The notes: a model not told the origin generated them from the letters alone. A stretch of 64,000 nt of DNA from Ailanthus altissimus (GCA_946807835.1 OX327703.1:2859501-2923500); one strand, 5' to 3'. Counted from the stretch's first letter, positions 24,514-37,975 are shown. Numbers and translations: made by a program.

Positions 24514-25504
24514 AACGATCAGTCACTAATAAATCGACAGGTTTCTGCATGCATGTGGTGGTAAACCGACTCCTCTTGCATGGTGCACTAACAAATTTTT
24601 GTTAGGCAGTTGTAACAGAAATGAGCATGATGCACTGAAAATGAGATTGTTGTATGTGAAATAGTCAGTCATTGATGTGTACACTATGTAATTGCAGTCG
24701 CACACCATTCATAGTTCTAATTGGTGGTGGGATCATGCTGATCTAGTATGTTTATTCTATGTTTCTAATTAACCAAAATGTATATTTATGAACTTAAGAG
24801 TTGTATAATGATCTTGATGTCAAAATTATAAAATGTGGGTGGGAATTTTATGGTTCTTCTGTGATTGTGGAGTGGTTAGGAATTGGATCAATGTTGTCCA
24901 CTGTATTTTTGTTAATACGCTTGTCAACTTATCCCAATTTGGGATAATGTCCATGGAAATTCTTAAATATAAATACAGAATTTTTACTTGGCAAATATCA
25001 TTGCTCTTTTCTTGTGTCTATATAATAATTTCATATTATCACTTTCACATTTTCTTCTTGTTTTCAATGTTCATGTTATAACTTTTTGCATTTTAGAATA
25101 CTAATATCAGAAGTCTTTAGTATTCTTAACCAGTGTTGCAATGATAGCAAAACTCGTAGGTGAAAGAAATTTGGAAATATGAAAAAGAAAAAAATGAAGG
25201 AAGAGGGACCGTTGATATTGTATAATTGTGTCTACGATGCACATTCATAAATGCTTTCAGAGCTTGTCACTGAATTTAAATAAAGATGCACAGTTCACCT
25301 TCAAACAAACAAATATCATTGCAATGTGTCCAATAAACCCTTCAAATATGCCCCTATTAGCTGTTCATCACACTTAAAAACCAAACTATGGATAAAAAGG
25401 ATTATGAGCTATGGCCTTCTTACCATAAACTTCATCTATGTAAACTCAATGTTCTAAAATTGTGCAGTGACTGTGAGCAACAGTTAATCACTCTAAAACT
25501 TGGC
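24514..25504. other. Convergent 3' UTRs of bHLH and SEP15
   Basis: The bHLH gene ends at 24513 (+) and SEP15 ends at 25505 (-), so this 1-kb stretch holds both 3' UTRs and a short spacer. No coding region is supported; open frames here lack protein features. Confidence 0.6.
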
Positions 25505-27316
25505 TCAAGTAGACTTAACCTTCTCTTGTAGGAACTGCAGCACATGTTCGCGTTTCCAATTGTCAATTCTGCAAATGTTACATAGCAAATAAATCACACT
25601 GTGTTGTAAGACTTCATTATTCTCTGAGAAGGTAATAGTAAAGTTGCAAATATTGATCTCAAATGAGACTATTTGAGTGGTTAAGTGCTCAGGGGAACCT
25701 AAACAAGACCCATAATTTTAAAATTGACAAAAGAAAAAATGACCTATCAAATTTAATGCCACCTTTGGGTTATGACCCTTAACCTCAAATGTGCTCAGCA
25801 GCAGAATCTCACTTGATAAAACATTGATAACCACCAACATTACAAGATTTATGAAGTTCAGGCATGTTCAGGCATCTATGCAGTATCCAGGTGAGATCAA
25901 AGGCACATAACAGGGGGAAAGATGACTCATTTGGTGCTCATGGGGCTACGTCAAATTTCTTGTATCTTAAAGAGAATATATTGTCTATCATTTTCTTTTT
26001 CTGTGTACTAACAAAAAGGAAATAGAGAGGAGATGTGGAGGTTAGTTAGCATATGGACCAGGCAACAATCAAAGATAATTGTGCTAGCTTAAAATTTTCA
26101 GTAGTATCTCTGAATCATCATGAGTGTGGTCAAGCATAACTTAACTCAATTCCTAATTGCCATACTGGACATTTTTTGACGAGTGCTGTATCAGCAGTAC
26201 ATATTAACAAAAAGCAGCTCACCTTATGGTTTCCTTATGTTGCCCCTCCTCATCCAGCATGATCAACTTTGGTGGAGAATTGAAAACATACTGAACTTTA
26301 ACTGTAGGAAACTTATCCTTCTCATCTTCAATAAAAGCAACAATTTCAGGATAGAAAACCAATTTCCTCATGCACACCTCCAGTATTGCACCGGAATAGG
26401 TAATCTGCAATTTGACTAGATTAGGATACATAACATTTTCCCTTTGTCATTGCAGGAACATGATGGCATAACCGAGAAGAAAACAAGAATATGGCAATTC
26501 CTTTTCAAGTACATATTAAAAAAATAGATTTCCATTTTGTACAAATCACAGCTACAGTACAAGTTGTTTGACCTTTCATTCCACTGTTTCTTCACCCCAA
26601 GAAAGAAAAAGACACAGACACAGACACACACAAACACAAACACAAACACATGCACACATACAAAATAGAAAATATTTTATGACCATGTAAAGAGGACAGG
26701 TGCATATCATAAGAACTAGGATAGTAGGGGGATGGTAGGATCCAATCTTTAAAACATTTAAAAGGGGACTGGAATACCGCGGTTACCTCATGCTTGCAAC
26801 CTAGTAAAGAAACTGAAAATAAATGGAAATTTTATGTTTGCAAAGTAACTTGCATGTCTATAAATAAACTTTAAGAAGACCAAATACTCATCCACTCTTT
26901 ACAAGAAAAGCATGAAGTAACACTTTATCATGGGATATTCTCAGGCTTATTTTTCAGGTATTATGAAAACAGATAAGTGTACTTGTAAAATATTTAATAA
27001 CCATCGAAAAGATATCTTGTCTTATATATAATTCCCATAGCTGCAACAATATCAAACTGTAGAAAGAGGCCATGAATGTGTGCCTTCAAATCAACAAGTC
27101 TTGACAGGCAAAGGTATAAGAAGCACAAAAAAATTCTCAAATGAGGTAATTGACGTGCACAAATGTCATTATCAAAGTTAAACATTTCTTCTTAGCTAGG
27201 AAAACCATATATATTTGCTTCAAGCTTTCAGACCTAAAAAGTTCCATGCCTGTCCCCATCAGAAGAATTAAGAGAAGACAACTAAAGAATCATTTGTTTG
27301 CTTGGTTTTCTGTTTT

Positions 27317-27350
<34 letters not shown>

Positions 27351-29068
27351 CATATAACAAAAAGGGGAGTAAAGAAGCAAAAAGGGAGGATGCAGGGAGA
27401 ATTGCCCATTAGCAAATAGAGAAATCTATATTTAATTTTCCCTCATGTCATCTAAAGGGTATTTGCAAGAAAATGGAGGGATCATTGTGATGAAATAAAG
27501 GTACACCCAAGACCAAAAACAAGTCCTAAGATACCCATTAAGATTTCAAAAGAAGATTTGAGGGCAACAAAAAGTTTATCATTCCTTTCAAATTATCCAT
27601 ACCTTGCTCGTGGAATCATCAGAATCCTCTGTGCAACATTTCAAGCAGTCAGATACCAACTCTGCAACCAAATGTCGAACATTAGCATATTTAGAACACT
27701 GTAGAGGAGCCATTGTCATCTATTTTATGCACATTTGTGTTTGTGACCAAACTTGAGTTTGCAATATGCAAACCAAACACATTGGAAGACAAAAGTGACC
27801 TATATTCCACTGCCCAACCTTCTAAAACTTATAGATTGAATGATTGATGAAACTCAAATTGCAGTCTCTTCATTTGTACCACAGGGTTATCAAGCCTCCC
27901 ATGTAGTCGTTTCTTTCTTATTAAAGTTAAAACAACATCATAACTAGAAACTAAAGTTCAATCACTTTGATTATAAACAAAAAAACAAAAAAAATTATAG
28001 TTGCAAAAAGTCAAGAACAAATACAACATTTATGCTCATTAAAAATTTCAAGGAAGGCAAAAGTTGTAAGCCTACTTCTTAACTGGCTGTTAGGTAGATA
28101 ATATCACAAGTTGAGCAACTAAAGATTAGGTAATTCTCAGACCATCAAGGGTATTACCTATTGAACAACATGAAACAATAGGATAGGCCAAGCACTAAAA
28201 TTACCTTCCGTTTTTCCTCCAGTTTTCTATGATGTCAAGACATTTTGACGATTCAATCTTACAGTTTAAATTTAGAAACAAAATGAATAGTTGGGAGGAC
28301 ATACTTATCATACTCAAGCTTAGTATTTAACTGAAAAACTCGATCTCTGAACAAAAAATATCAAATTTTGGTCTAAAATTCAGTTTCCCATAAAATATTT
28401 CAAAAAAAGAAAAAAGACGAAAAACAAATCGCCCGATAAAATTTTCCGAGGAAATACAGCTTCAGGACCTTTGCATAACCATTCACAGTTAAATGATTAA
28501 ATGGGCATCTCCCATTATGTGATTTTTTCATATATCCAACCTAAACCTAAAAAACCCAATTTGTGGATCCAACATTAGAACTCAATTATACTCACATTAT
28601 TTGCACAAATTTTAATTCCATAAAAAAAAAAAAGAAAAATACAGAAATCACAAAAAATAAATGCCTGAAAATTGGCCCTGAAAACCACAATTCTCCCGTC
28701 CAATACTAAAACCCAGTCTGGGTTTTATCACTTGTAAACCAAATAAATCATCATAATCCAAATAACACTAAAAACCACAGAATATTACACAAAATCCAAC
28801 AAAAAGAGAAACTTTACAGTAAAAGCCATCACAGGAATTTTTTTTTTTTTCAAAAAAGAAATATTGAAAGCAAAAATGGAGAAGGGTGGAAAGGACGACC
28901 TTGGTCTTTGACATACTCAGCAAAAGTATTGCAATCAGAACAAAGAGCAAGTCCAGTGAAGCCCAGATCCTCACATTCTCTTAAGCTCAGTGGCTCTTTA
29001 CATGTTACAACAGCTGCTGATATTAATACTGTAATCACTATCGCTTTATAAATATTCAAAGTGCTCAT
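25505..29068 (-). CDS. SEP15: SEP15 / selenoprotein F-like ER protein
   Basis: Four minus-strand exons with GT-AG borders and correct phase: 28900-29068, 27603-27661, 26223-26404 and 25505-25568, giving 157 residues. The chosen ATG (29068) opens directly into a hydrophobic signal peptide (YKAIVITVLISAAVVTC); an upstream in-frame ATG at 29227 would bury that signal. A cysteine-rich part follows (ECEDLGFTGLALCSDC, then DCLKCC), which in animals binds the glycoprotein glucosyltransferase UGGT. Next comes the thioredoxin-like domain, GAILEVCMRKLVFYPEIVAF, and VQYVFNSPPKLIMLDEEGQH. The animal redox motif Cys-Gly-Sec aligns with Cys-Met-Arg here, so no selenocysteine is needed and a two-residue redox centre is missing. 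Likely role: glycoprotein folding quality control in the ER. Confidence 0.92.
26611..26660. repeat. CA-rich microsatellite in a SEP15 intron
   Basis: Interrupted (CA)n with CAGACA and CAAACA variants, in the intron between exons 2 and 3. Confidence 0.85.
27320..27348. repeat. (AT)n microsatellite in the same SEP15 intron
   Basis: About 14 uninterrupted AT dinucleotides between T-rich flanks, within intron 2 (26405-27602). Confidence 0.9.
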
Positions 29069-30051
29069 CTTCTCTTGCTGAGTTCCCAATCTATAACCTC
29101 TGTTTTCTCTCCTATGTATTAAGATCAGAGTAGACCAGGCATATGGTTGGTCAAGATTTGGATTACTGACAATTCTTTTACGGCTTTTAAAGACGGTGTC
29201 GTTTTTGTGCGACAACAGAAATGGCATTTACACTGCGTTTTCAAAGAGGAATTTGCAGCAAGTATACCCCAATAATAAAAATGATGCAACTATTATATAA
29301 TATTTATAATATTTTATATTGCAATGTTTTCGGACTAATCTAACATATTCCAATATTACAATATTTCGGCTCGATTTGGATTAGCACATCAAATCCAATC
29401 CATCGACAATTGGTATATTAAACTTGACACTCAAATAATTGGAGAAAGTTTGATCCGACTCTAACCCAATATTCCTAACTCCTCAACAATCAACACATTA
29501 TACCCAATATTTAGATAATTAAAAAAAGTTCGGCTTAATTTAAATCCAACACATTAATAATTGAAATATTGGCACCAATTACTTAATCACATAGATAGTG
29601 GCCGATGTTTATTTTTTTACGTTTTTAAGTTTTAAAATAGCAATAATATCCTAACTTTTTAATGTATCCCTTCGCAACTGATTGATGAAAAAAATGTTGA
29701 CATAATTATGTAATATAGAGGTAGATAAGTCTGCTTCATCTTCTTAATTTTTTTTAAAATATTATTTTAATTCTTGATTTTATAGATATATATTAATTTA
29801 ATTTTTACTTATATAATATATATTATATTAGTTCTTATAGGGACAAAAATAATAATAAAAAATTACTAAAAATATTATTACAAATACTAATATAATATAT
29901 ATTAAAAAAATAAAGACTAAATTATTATATATTTATAAAATTAAAGATCAAAATGACTTCCTCCTTTTAAACAAAGTTTTCTTGTTCTAAAAAAAAAGTT
30001 GTGATAAATATCAACTTAATCAAATTAATATAGAAGAAACTTTAATCAAAG
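29069..30051. other. SEP15 upstream region and AT-rich spacer
   Basis: About 160 bp upstream of the SEP15 ATG keeps a leader-like composition (5' UTR and promoter, no clear TATA box). The rest up to the copia element is AT-rich without coding pattern. Two segments near 29330 and 29490 share words such as CCAATATT, suggesting old repeat remnants. Confidence 0.45.
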
Positions 30052-30247
30052 TGTTAAAGTCAATGACGTTGCAGTCATTCTTGATTGCACAGCCTACTAT
30101 TATATCCCTATTTATATTATACAATTGTAATCTTTTACTTTAATTTGATCATGCTCATATTGTAAATAGATAATATCAATACCTATACAGAGGCTCTATT
30201 TGTATCATTTTGATATAGTGAAATGTAATATTTTCTCTTAATTTACA
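30052..30247 (+). repeat. Copia-1 5' LTR
   Basis: 196 bp, begins TGTTAAAGTCAATGACG and ends TCTTAATTTACA, directly followed by the primer site TGGTATCA. Confidence 0.9.
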
Positions 30248-30256
30248 TGGTATCAA

Positions 30257-31410
30257 CTTGTTTAAGGTCATATAAAGCACGGCAAAGTTTGTATACCATG
30301 CTTGGAGGATGAGAGTAACTAAGTGAAGGTTTCATATATAGTTCTTCAACGAGATCACCATTAAGGAAGGCATTCTTTACATTCATCTAGAATAATTGCT
30401 AGATATGAACTATAACAACAGCTAATAAACTCCGAATAGAGGTGAGTCAAGCAATAAGAGTAAAAGTTTTTTCATAATCAATTTCATATTCTTCAGTGAA
30501 GTATTTTGTTACAAGTCGTGCTTTATATTTTTCAATGGACCCATCAGATTTAAACCCATTTGCAGTTTTATTTGGTGGAAGAGTAACAAGATTCTAAGTA
30601 TGTGACTTGTCAAGGGCCTGTAATTTTGCTGTCATTGCTTGCTGCCAAACAGGATTAGAATTAGCTTCAAAGTAGGACTGGGGTTCATGTAAGGAAAGAG
30701 TGGTTGAAAAACATTGATAGTTATAAAGTTTAATAGGAAGTTCTCTTATCCAAGTAGAACGACGAGGAAAGAATGAAGAATCACAATTGGTTTTGTCAGA
30801 TCCTTCAGATGAGGTAAGCATTTCAGAAGCAAGTACCACATTGGTAGGCTCTGATGTACGAACACTGACATGTGTCTGTGGTATATCAGGAAACAAATCA
30901 ATGGTGTGATCTGTAAAAAATCGCGGAGCAGGAGGAATAGAATGAAAGTTCAACACAGAAGAAAACATTATGTTTTCAATAAATACAACATGACAAAAGA
31001 TGCAAAGACGATTAGATATGAGGTCCCAACACTTATAACCTTTATGTTCTATTTCGTAACCTAAGAAGCAACATAATCGAGTACATGGCTTAAGTTTAGT
31101 ATGGTCATATTTTTGAAGTAAGACAAAGCATACACAACCAAACACTTTGAGAAAATTATAATTAGGTGGGGTTTCAAAGAGACGTTCATACAGTGACTTA
31201 TTCTCTGTAACAGAGGAAGGTGTACAGTTGATAGTGAACATAGCGGTTAAGACAGCTTCTCCCTAAAAATGTTCAGGACATGTCGAAGAGATAAGAAGAG
31301 CACGAACGGTATCTAGAATGTGTCTTTGTTTTAGTTCTACTTTTTTATTTTGTTGAGATTTACTAAGACAAGATCATTGATAGATAGTACCATGTTCTTA
31401 ACAGATAATG
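30257..31410 (-). pseudogene. Inverted copia integrase/RT segment
   Basis: Read on the minus strand this matches the element's own plus-strand 33820-34985 at roughly 85% by eye. It contains an open frame of 215 codons (31241-30594) covering the end of integrase and the start of RT, for example SLYERLFETPPNYNFLKVFG and QKYDHTKLKPCTRLCCFLGY. That frame is free of stops, whereas the plus-strand copy has several. It may have arisen by strand switching during reverse transcription or by insertion of a relative. No complete enzyme is encoded. Confidence 0.85.
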
Positions 31411-31439
31411 CGATTTTCATTATCCTCAGATTATTAAAT

Positions 31440-32050
31440 CACTGAAAAATCTTTTTTTTTGGGCCAAAATGGCAACTGTTTCAAGCAATCACAAAATTTT
31501 CAATCTGTTGTGACTGCTATCTTCCAGCAAATTTAATTCAGAATCTTAAGATTTCTCAAGCAACATTAAAATCACAAAAATCCAACAATCTCACTGGCTA
31601 GATTTCTTTATTGCAGGCCAACTCCCTTCAATTTTTTACTATCACTTTTTTCGGTGAGTGAACTGTCATCGCCCACACCACAAGGATCAGACATTGTTAG
31701 TTGTCTTATCTAGAGAGTGCGCAACTAAACGACACTGCTACGCGCCCGCAAGTGCCACCGCAATATGACCATCACCATTTCTGTTAAACTCTGATTCTGG
31801 CTATATTTCGGCGAGTGAACAGTCACCGCCACCACTGTTGGACTCTTCTTTGGTCGATCTATCAAACTATAGTGTCTGTTTACTCATTTGACAACCCGTT
31901 CTTTAGTAGGGACCTTTCTACAAACTTTTTAAAGTTTAAGTTTAATGTATATTTTTCTTCTACTTTAGGGGTTATATTATAATTTATAAAAGTTTGTAGG
32001 ACCTAATTGTAATTTTAAAAAAAAGGTAAAAAAAAGGAGATCAAAATATA
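31440..32050 (+). other. Copia-1 untranslated leader
   Basis: Lies between the inverted segment and the gag ATG. It contains two related words, TTTCGGTGAGTGAACTGTCA near 31649 and TTTCGGCGAGTGAACAGTCA near 31806, each followed by a CACCGCC-like GC-rich patch. No coding pattern. Confidence 0.55.
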
Positions 32051-32054
32051 TATA

Positions 32055-35000
32055 ATGGATAAGTTTGATATCTCTCAACCTATTCATATTACTTTTGAGG
32101 GTCATAATTATATATTATGGGCTTAAGTTATATGTAACTTTCTTAAAGACAGAGAAATTATAGCACTATATTACAGGTGAGATTACTCTCCCCATTCAAA
32201 AAGAGAATGAGAGTTCAGAAGCATTTGCTGACAGACTAGAAGTTGGAATAGCAAAAATCATCAAATCATTACATGGTTTTAAAATACGTTCACTTCATTA
32301 ATTAGTCTTCATTATGGATGTTTTGACATTGCTAAATCACTCTGGGACTGATCTTGCTCGACAATATCAACTATTACATAGTTTGCATCAATTATGACAA
32401 GAATTAGGACAATCCATCACCGATTTCTATTCACAGATGCAATTTATTTGGGATCAGTTAGCTCTTTCAGAACCTGTTTAAAAAAATGCGGATGATGCTT
32501 AAGCCTTTATTACACATAGAGACCATCAACGATTGATCCAATTTCTCATGACATTACAAGACAAATTTGAGTATACTTGTGCTTCTATACTTCATCAGAG
32601 ATCATCACCTACTTTGGATTAGGCTATTAACAAACTCATCTCTACAGAGACACGATTTACTACACTCCAGCCAATTTATACAGACATAATTCTTGCTACT
32701 CCTTAACAACAAATTGTTGATACTACTTCTAAAATGTGCACTATTGTCACTTTCTTGGCCATGACATCCTCAAGTGTCGAACAAAAAAATATAAAATATG
32801 ATAGAGAATTAGACCTGGTCATTTTGCAAGAGATTGCCCTAAAAAGAGACCATTTAAGGGAGCCACTTCTGTAGGGCCTTCGTCATATTCTGCCATGACT
32901 ACAGCCCAGGATTATACAAGTCTATCTTTTAACTTAACCAACAATCTTGAGTTCTTACTTTGTCAACTACTCTTGAACTCTGGTAACCCCTCAATTTCTG
33001 CTTCTTCTACTGGTCTAAGTAACTCCTCTTGGTATTTTAATTTCGCCCGTTGCAATCATATGACCTCTGATTTTACTATTTTCTCCTCTAAAACATCTAT
33101 TTCCTCTTTACTCTCTATTCAAACTGCCAATGGTTCAGTGTTATGCTTTAATCTTTCATTATCCAACATATTTCTCATTCCTAAACTCATATTAAATCTT
33201 CTATCTGTTGGTCAATTGTGTGAACTTAGTCTTAACATTTTGTTTACTGCTTCTGGATGTTGTGTACAGGATCCGAAGACAGAGCGGATGCTTAGGACAT
33301 GATGTAAAATTGGACGTCTGTATGAACTTGTCTCCTTACATTTGTCCTCTTTTATAGCTTCTACCTATCTAGCATCTTCATTACACATTTGGCATTCTCG
33401 TTTAGGTTATGCATCAATAAATTGAATACGTTCTCTAGTCTCTAGTTATGAGTTGTTTCTGAGAATAAAGAAGATTGTTTGTCTTGTCCTCTAGCCAAAC
33501 AACCGGCTTTGCCTTTTAGTAATAGTATAACTATTTTTCATACTCCTTTTAATCTTATACATTCTGATATATGAGGCCCTTCTCCTATTACTACTATAGG
33601 AGGATCCAAGTATTTTGTTATTTTTGTTGATTATTATTCTAAATATATATGGTTGTTTATTATGAAACATTGTTCAAATTTTACCAAAATTTATCGAGAT
33701 ATTGCCAAAATTATAAGAACCTAATTCTTATATCCAATTAAGATTCTTCGAACTGATAATGTCATGAAATATAAAGATTCTGAATTCTTAAAAAATTATA
33801 CAAGAACATGGTAATATCAGTCAACGATCTTGTTTTGGTACATCTCAACAGAATAAAAAAAATCGAACGGAAACATAGACATATTCTAGATACCGTTCAT
33901 GCTCTTCTTATCTCTTCAGCATGTCCTGAACATTTTTGAGGGGAAGCTGTCTTAACCACTGTCTTCACTATCAACCCTACACCTTCATCTTTTATAGAGA
34001 ATAAGTCACCGTATGAATGTCTCTTTGGAACTTTACCTAATTATAATCTTCTAAAAGTGTTTGGTTGTGTATGCTTTGTCTTACTTCAAAAATATGAACA
34101 TACTAAACTTGAGCCACATACTCGATTGTATTGCTTATTGGGTTACAGAATAAAACATAAAGGTTATAGGTGTTGGGACCCCATAATTTAATCGTCTTCG
34201 CAACTTTCGATATGTTGTATTTCTTGAAAAAAACAATGTTTTTTTCTGTGTCAAACTTTCATTCTGTTCCTCCTGCTCAACGATTTTTTACAGATCATGC
34301 TATTGATTTGTTTCCTGACATACCACAAACATCTACTAGTGTTGATTCAGGAGAGCTTACGATATGGTACCTATTTCTTAGATGTCTACCTCGTCTGAAG
34401 GATCTAACCAAGCCAGTTTTGATTCTTCATTCCTTTCTCGTTGATCTACTCGGGTAAGAGAGCTTCCTATTAAACTTCGTGATGATCAATGTTTTTCTAC
34501 TACTCTTTCCTTACATGAACCTCGGTCCTACTCCGAAGCTAGTTCTAATCCTGTTTGGTAGCAAGAAATGACAACAGAATTATAGGCCATTGACAAGTCA
34601 CATACTTGAGATCTTGTTACTCTTCCACCAAATATAATTGCAATTGATTACAAATGAGTTTACAAAATCAAGACTAAATTTGATGGGTCCATTGAAAGAA
34701 ATAAAGCACGACTCATAGCAAAAGGCTTCACTCAGGAATATGGAATTGATTATGAAGAAACTTTTGCTCTTGTTGCTTGACTCACCTCTGTTCGGAGTCT
34801 ATTAGTAATTTCTGCAGTCCATGACTGACAATTATTTCAGATGGATGTAAAGAATACCTTCCTTAATGGGGATCTCATTAAAGAAGTATATACGAAACCT
34901 CCACTTGGTTACTCTCATCCTCTAAGCATGGTATGTAAACTCTATTGTACTTTATATGATCTTAAACAAGCTTCCCATATATAGTTTACAAAGTTCAGTG

Positions 35001-35985
35001 GCACCATTTTACAACATAGTTTTCAATCCAGTTCCTATAATTTAGCTCTCTTTGTCCATAGAATATATCATGGTTATGTTATATTACTAATTTATGTGGA
35101 TGATATGATCATCACCGGAGATGATCTCCTTGGTATCTCTACTCTAAAGAGTTTTCTTTGATAAAACTTTGAAATGAAAGATCTTGACACTCTAAACTGC
35201 TTTTTTGGTCTTGAAATATTATCTAACTTTATTGGTATTATCTATCACAAGCTAAATATACATCGGATCTCCTTGATAAAGCAGGTTTGACATATAGAAA
35301 GATGACCTCTACCCCTCTTGAACCTAATGCAAAACTAAGACCCTTTGATGGCACTTCCCTCGATGATCTCACTCTTTATCGACAGCTAGTCAGCAGCATA
35401 ATCTATCTCACAGTCATCCGACCAGATATTGCCTATGCTGTTCATCTTGTCAGTTAATTTATGGATGCTCCTCAGACCTCTTACTACAGTGCAGTCCTTC
35501 ACATTTTACGTTACTTAAAGGGTACTTTTTTATGGACTTTATTTCTCGACCTAATTTTTCTTTGTGTTGTGAGCCTATGTTGATGCTGATTAGGATGGTG
35601 ATCCTACAGATCGATGTTCCACTACTGGCTATTATCTTTTCTTGGGAGATTCCTTCTTTATTGAAAAAGTAAAAAAACAAACTATTGTTGCCCGCTCCAA
35701 TACTGAGCACTTGCAGACATTGCGCAAGAGATTATTTGGCTCATGTGGCTTCTCAGAGATATTGGTATTTCTCATTATGGAGTTACACCACTTTATTATG
35801 ACAATCAAAGTGTTATTCATATTGCTCATAATGATGTCTTTTATGAGCGAACAAAATATATCGAGACAGACTGTCATTTTGTTCGACAACATATTTCTCA
35901 AAAGATGATTACTCTTCATTCCATTCCTTTCGAAGACCAACCTGCTGATATCTTCACCAAATCTCTTCTTCCCTACCATTTTTAA
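32055..35985 (+). pseudogene. Degenerate copia gag-pol
   Basis: Gag starts at ATG 32055 (MDKFDISQPI) and meets a stop after 25 codons. Two zinc-knuckle remnants lie at 32735-32845 (the second reads GHFARDCPKK), separated by a frame change. The protease region (32895-33300) has NHMTSD but the catalytic Asp-Ser/Thr-Gly is lost. Integrase spans about 33380-34200, RT about 34540-35250 with the YVDDM motif at 35093-35107, and RNase H about 35530-35985 ending TKYIETDCHFVRQHISQKMI and PADIFTKSLLPYHF. Numerous stops and frameshifts make it a pseudogene. Confidence 0.88.
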
Positions 35986-36043
35986 ATTGTAGCATCCAAA
36001 CTTAAGCTTGCTTCTGCGACATTAACTTGAGTTTAAAGGAGGA

Positions 36044-36240
36044 TATTAAAGTCAATGGCGATGCAGTCATTCTTAACTACACAACCTACCATTATATTCC
36101 CGTTCATATTATACAACCATAATATTTTTCTTTAACTTGATTATATTCATATTGTAAATAAATAATATCAATAATTATATAAAGACTTTATTTGTAACCT
36201 TTTAATATAATGAAATATAATTATTTTCTCTCAACTTACA
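36044..36240 (+). repeat. Copia-1 3' LTR
   Basis: 197 bp, begins TATTAAAGTCAATGGCG (the first TG has mutated to TA) and ends CTCAACTTACA. It is preceded by a purine-rich tract, TTAAAGGAGGA. Confidence 0.9.
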
Positions 36241-36245
36241 CCAAG

Positions 36246-37975
36246 AAAATAGACAAATTTTTTATTGTTAGGCCGCCGATTTTCCCTGATTTTGTTCAGA
36301 CATGACTTATTATTATTCATATATGTTTTTTTGACGAGGGAATAACTTTCCTTAGGAAAATCTAAGATTACTTCCATTTAGTTCTTTTGCAATATAAGTT
36401 TACAGTTGATATATCTGCAAAGCATAAAAATCTTATCAGTTAATAGAGTTAACTGAAATGATCAGGTAGTTAAAAAACGTTTCCTAAAATATGGGTAAAT
36501 GTATATCGGAGAAAACACAATAAATTATAATCCAATGAGGGGCAAAACTATTTTTTTTTTTAAAAAAATAAAACACCTAACCCACGGCATTGTTTATATC
36601 ACAAGGCTGTTTTATGATTTTTTTTAAACCTTAAGAGTAGTAATTTTATATTTTAGCCTTCAAAAGACAAACAGTTGTAAGGGATTTATAAACATTATTG
36701 AATTCGGAATATAAAAAAGTAGCTCTTGAATGAAAATTCTAAATTTATTTATTTTAAATTAAGAGAAAATTACCTTTACTTATGTATAGAAGAGGACTCC
36801 AACCTTAATCCTAAATTAAAAAACCAAGAGACTGACTTCGAATTAGTGGACAAAGTGAAAAGATTTTATACTCAACAAAAAAGTAAATAGTTTCCACATT
36901 ACGTGATTGGTTTTAGAATACTACACAATACGTGATTAGTTTCCACAACATGTTTCTTTGGTCAATTCTTGTATATTTCTTTTTAATTTGTTATTATTAT
37001 TATTATTACTATCATAAGGCGATCGAGCTAAGTCCATACCCCGTAAGATGGTGGAAATGTTGGAGTATTATTAATGGCTCTCGTGTTTTGAGAGTATGAA
37101 TTTATTCTTTTATTCATTTTCTGGTGATTGATATTCTCAATTTAATTATATAAATAAATTATATTTTGAATTCATACACAATCTTATATATTTATTATCT
37201 TTTTAAATATGTGGTACAACTTCATCCATTAATTTAATTTAAAATAATTTAAAAAAATAAAATTTAATAAAATAACATATGTCACAATATGATTAATTAC
37301 TTTAAACAGGTGACAATATATTATTAATTTATATTTTTAAATAAAATAAAATAAAATAATTAACAATTAAAAAAATTACCACCATCGCCGAAATTGATAA
37401 ATTGACCATGGTGTAGATCACCCAATTTGGTAATTGTTTGGTGTCCTTTTTTTTAATACAAAAATGACATAATATTGTGTAGATAAAAAAAATATGGTCA
37501 AATTATGTAAAATTTGGTTATTTTTATTGTCGAAGTGTCGCCGAAAAATAGACGCTGGTCGACAGTCATTTTCTGGCGACGATGGCAGGTTTTTAAATTA
37601 TTTTTAAATATATTTGTTATCATTATAAATTAATTGTAAGATGACATGTATAATTTGTAACTAATCAGTGTTTGACATGTGTTACTTTAGTAAAAAAAAT
37701 ATAAATTTGTTAATTTTTTTAAAATTATATTAAATTAAATAAACGAATGGGATTGTGTCACGTATTTAGTGACAATAAACGAGTGAAATTGTGCAATGTG
37801 TCCAAGGTTAAATGATATATAATGAGGGTAAACTGGTAATTATCCATTAAAGCTAATATTTTTATCTAAATTGACGGTAAAAATTAACGGATTATGGTAA
37901 AATTATATATTTTATTTCTAACTAGGATAAAGTTATAAATTAGTCCAAAATATTAGGGTAAATTTGACCTTATCC
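36246..37975. other. Intergenic AT-rich DNA
   Basis: No coding region is recognised. It holds ATT microsatellite tracts near 36990 and two modest GC-richer patches (37380-37430 and 37540-37590) containing CACCATCGCCGAAATT and GTCGCCGAAAAATAG, possibly remnants of retrotransposon leaders. Confidence 0.45.

Larger units (their letters stand above)
30052..36240 (+). mobile_element. Ty1/copia LTR retrotransposon with inverted insert
   Basis: Direct terminal repeats lie at 30052-30247 and 36044-36240. A primer site TGGTATCA (initiator Met tRNA type) starts at 30248, and a purine tract ends at 36043. The flanks CAAAG and CCAAG look like a decayed 5-bp target duplication. The plus strand carries degenerate gag, protease, integrase, RT and RNase H in copia order. 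Right after the primer site a ~1.15-kb segment is inverted (about 30257-31410); it corresponds to 33820-34985. The LTRs are roughly 80-85% alike by eye, so the insertion is old, and the element cannot encode its own proteins. Confidence 0.9.

Noticed and set aside
28850..29227. Longer SEP15 start at 29227
   Set aside because: It adds 53 residues before a clear signal peptide that starts at 29068; family length also favours the shorter form.
35459..35979. Minus-strand open frames inside copia-1
   Set aside because: They are antisense to the RNase H region, whose plus-strand reading is recognisable.
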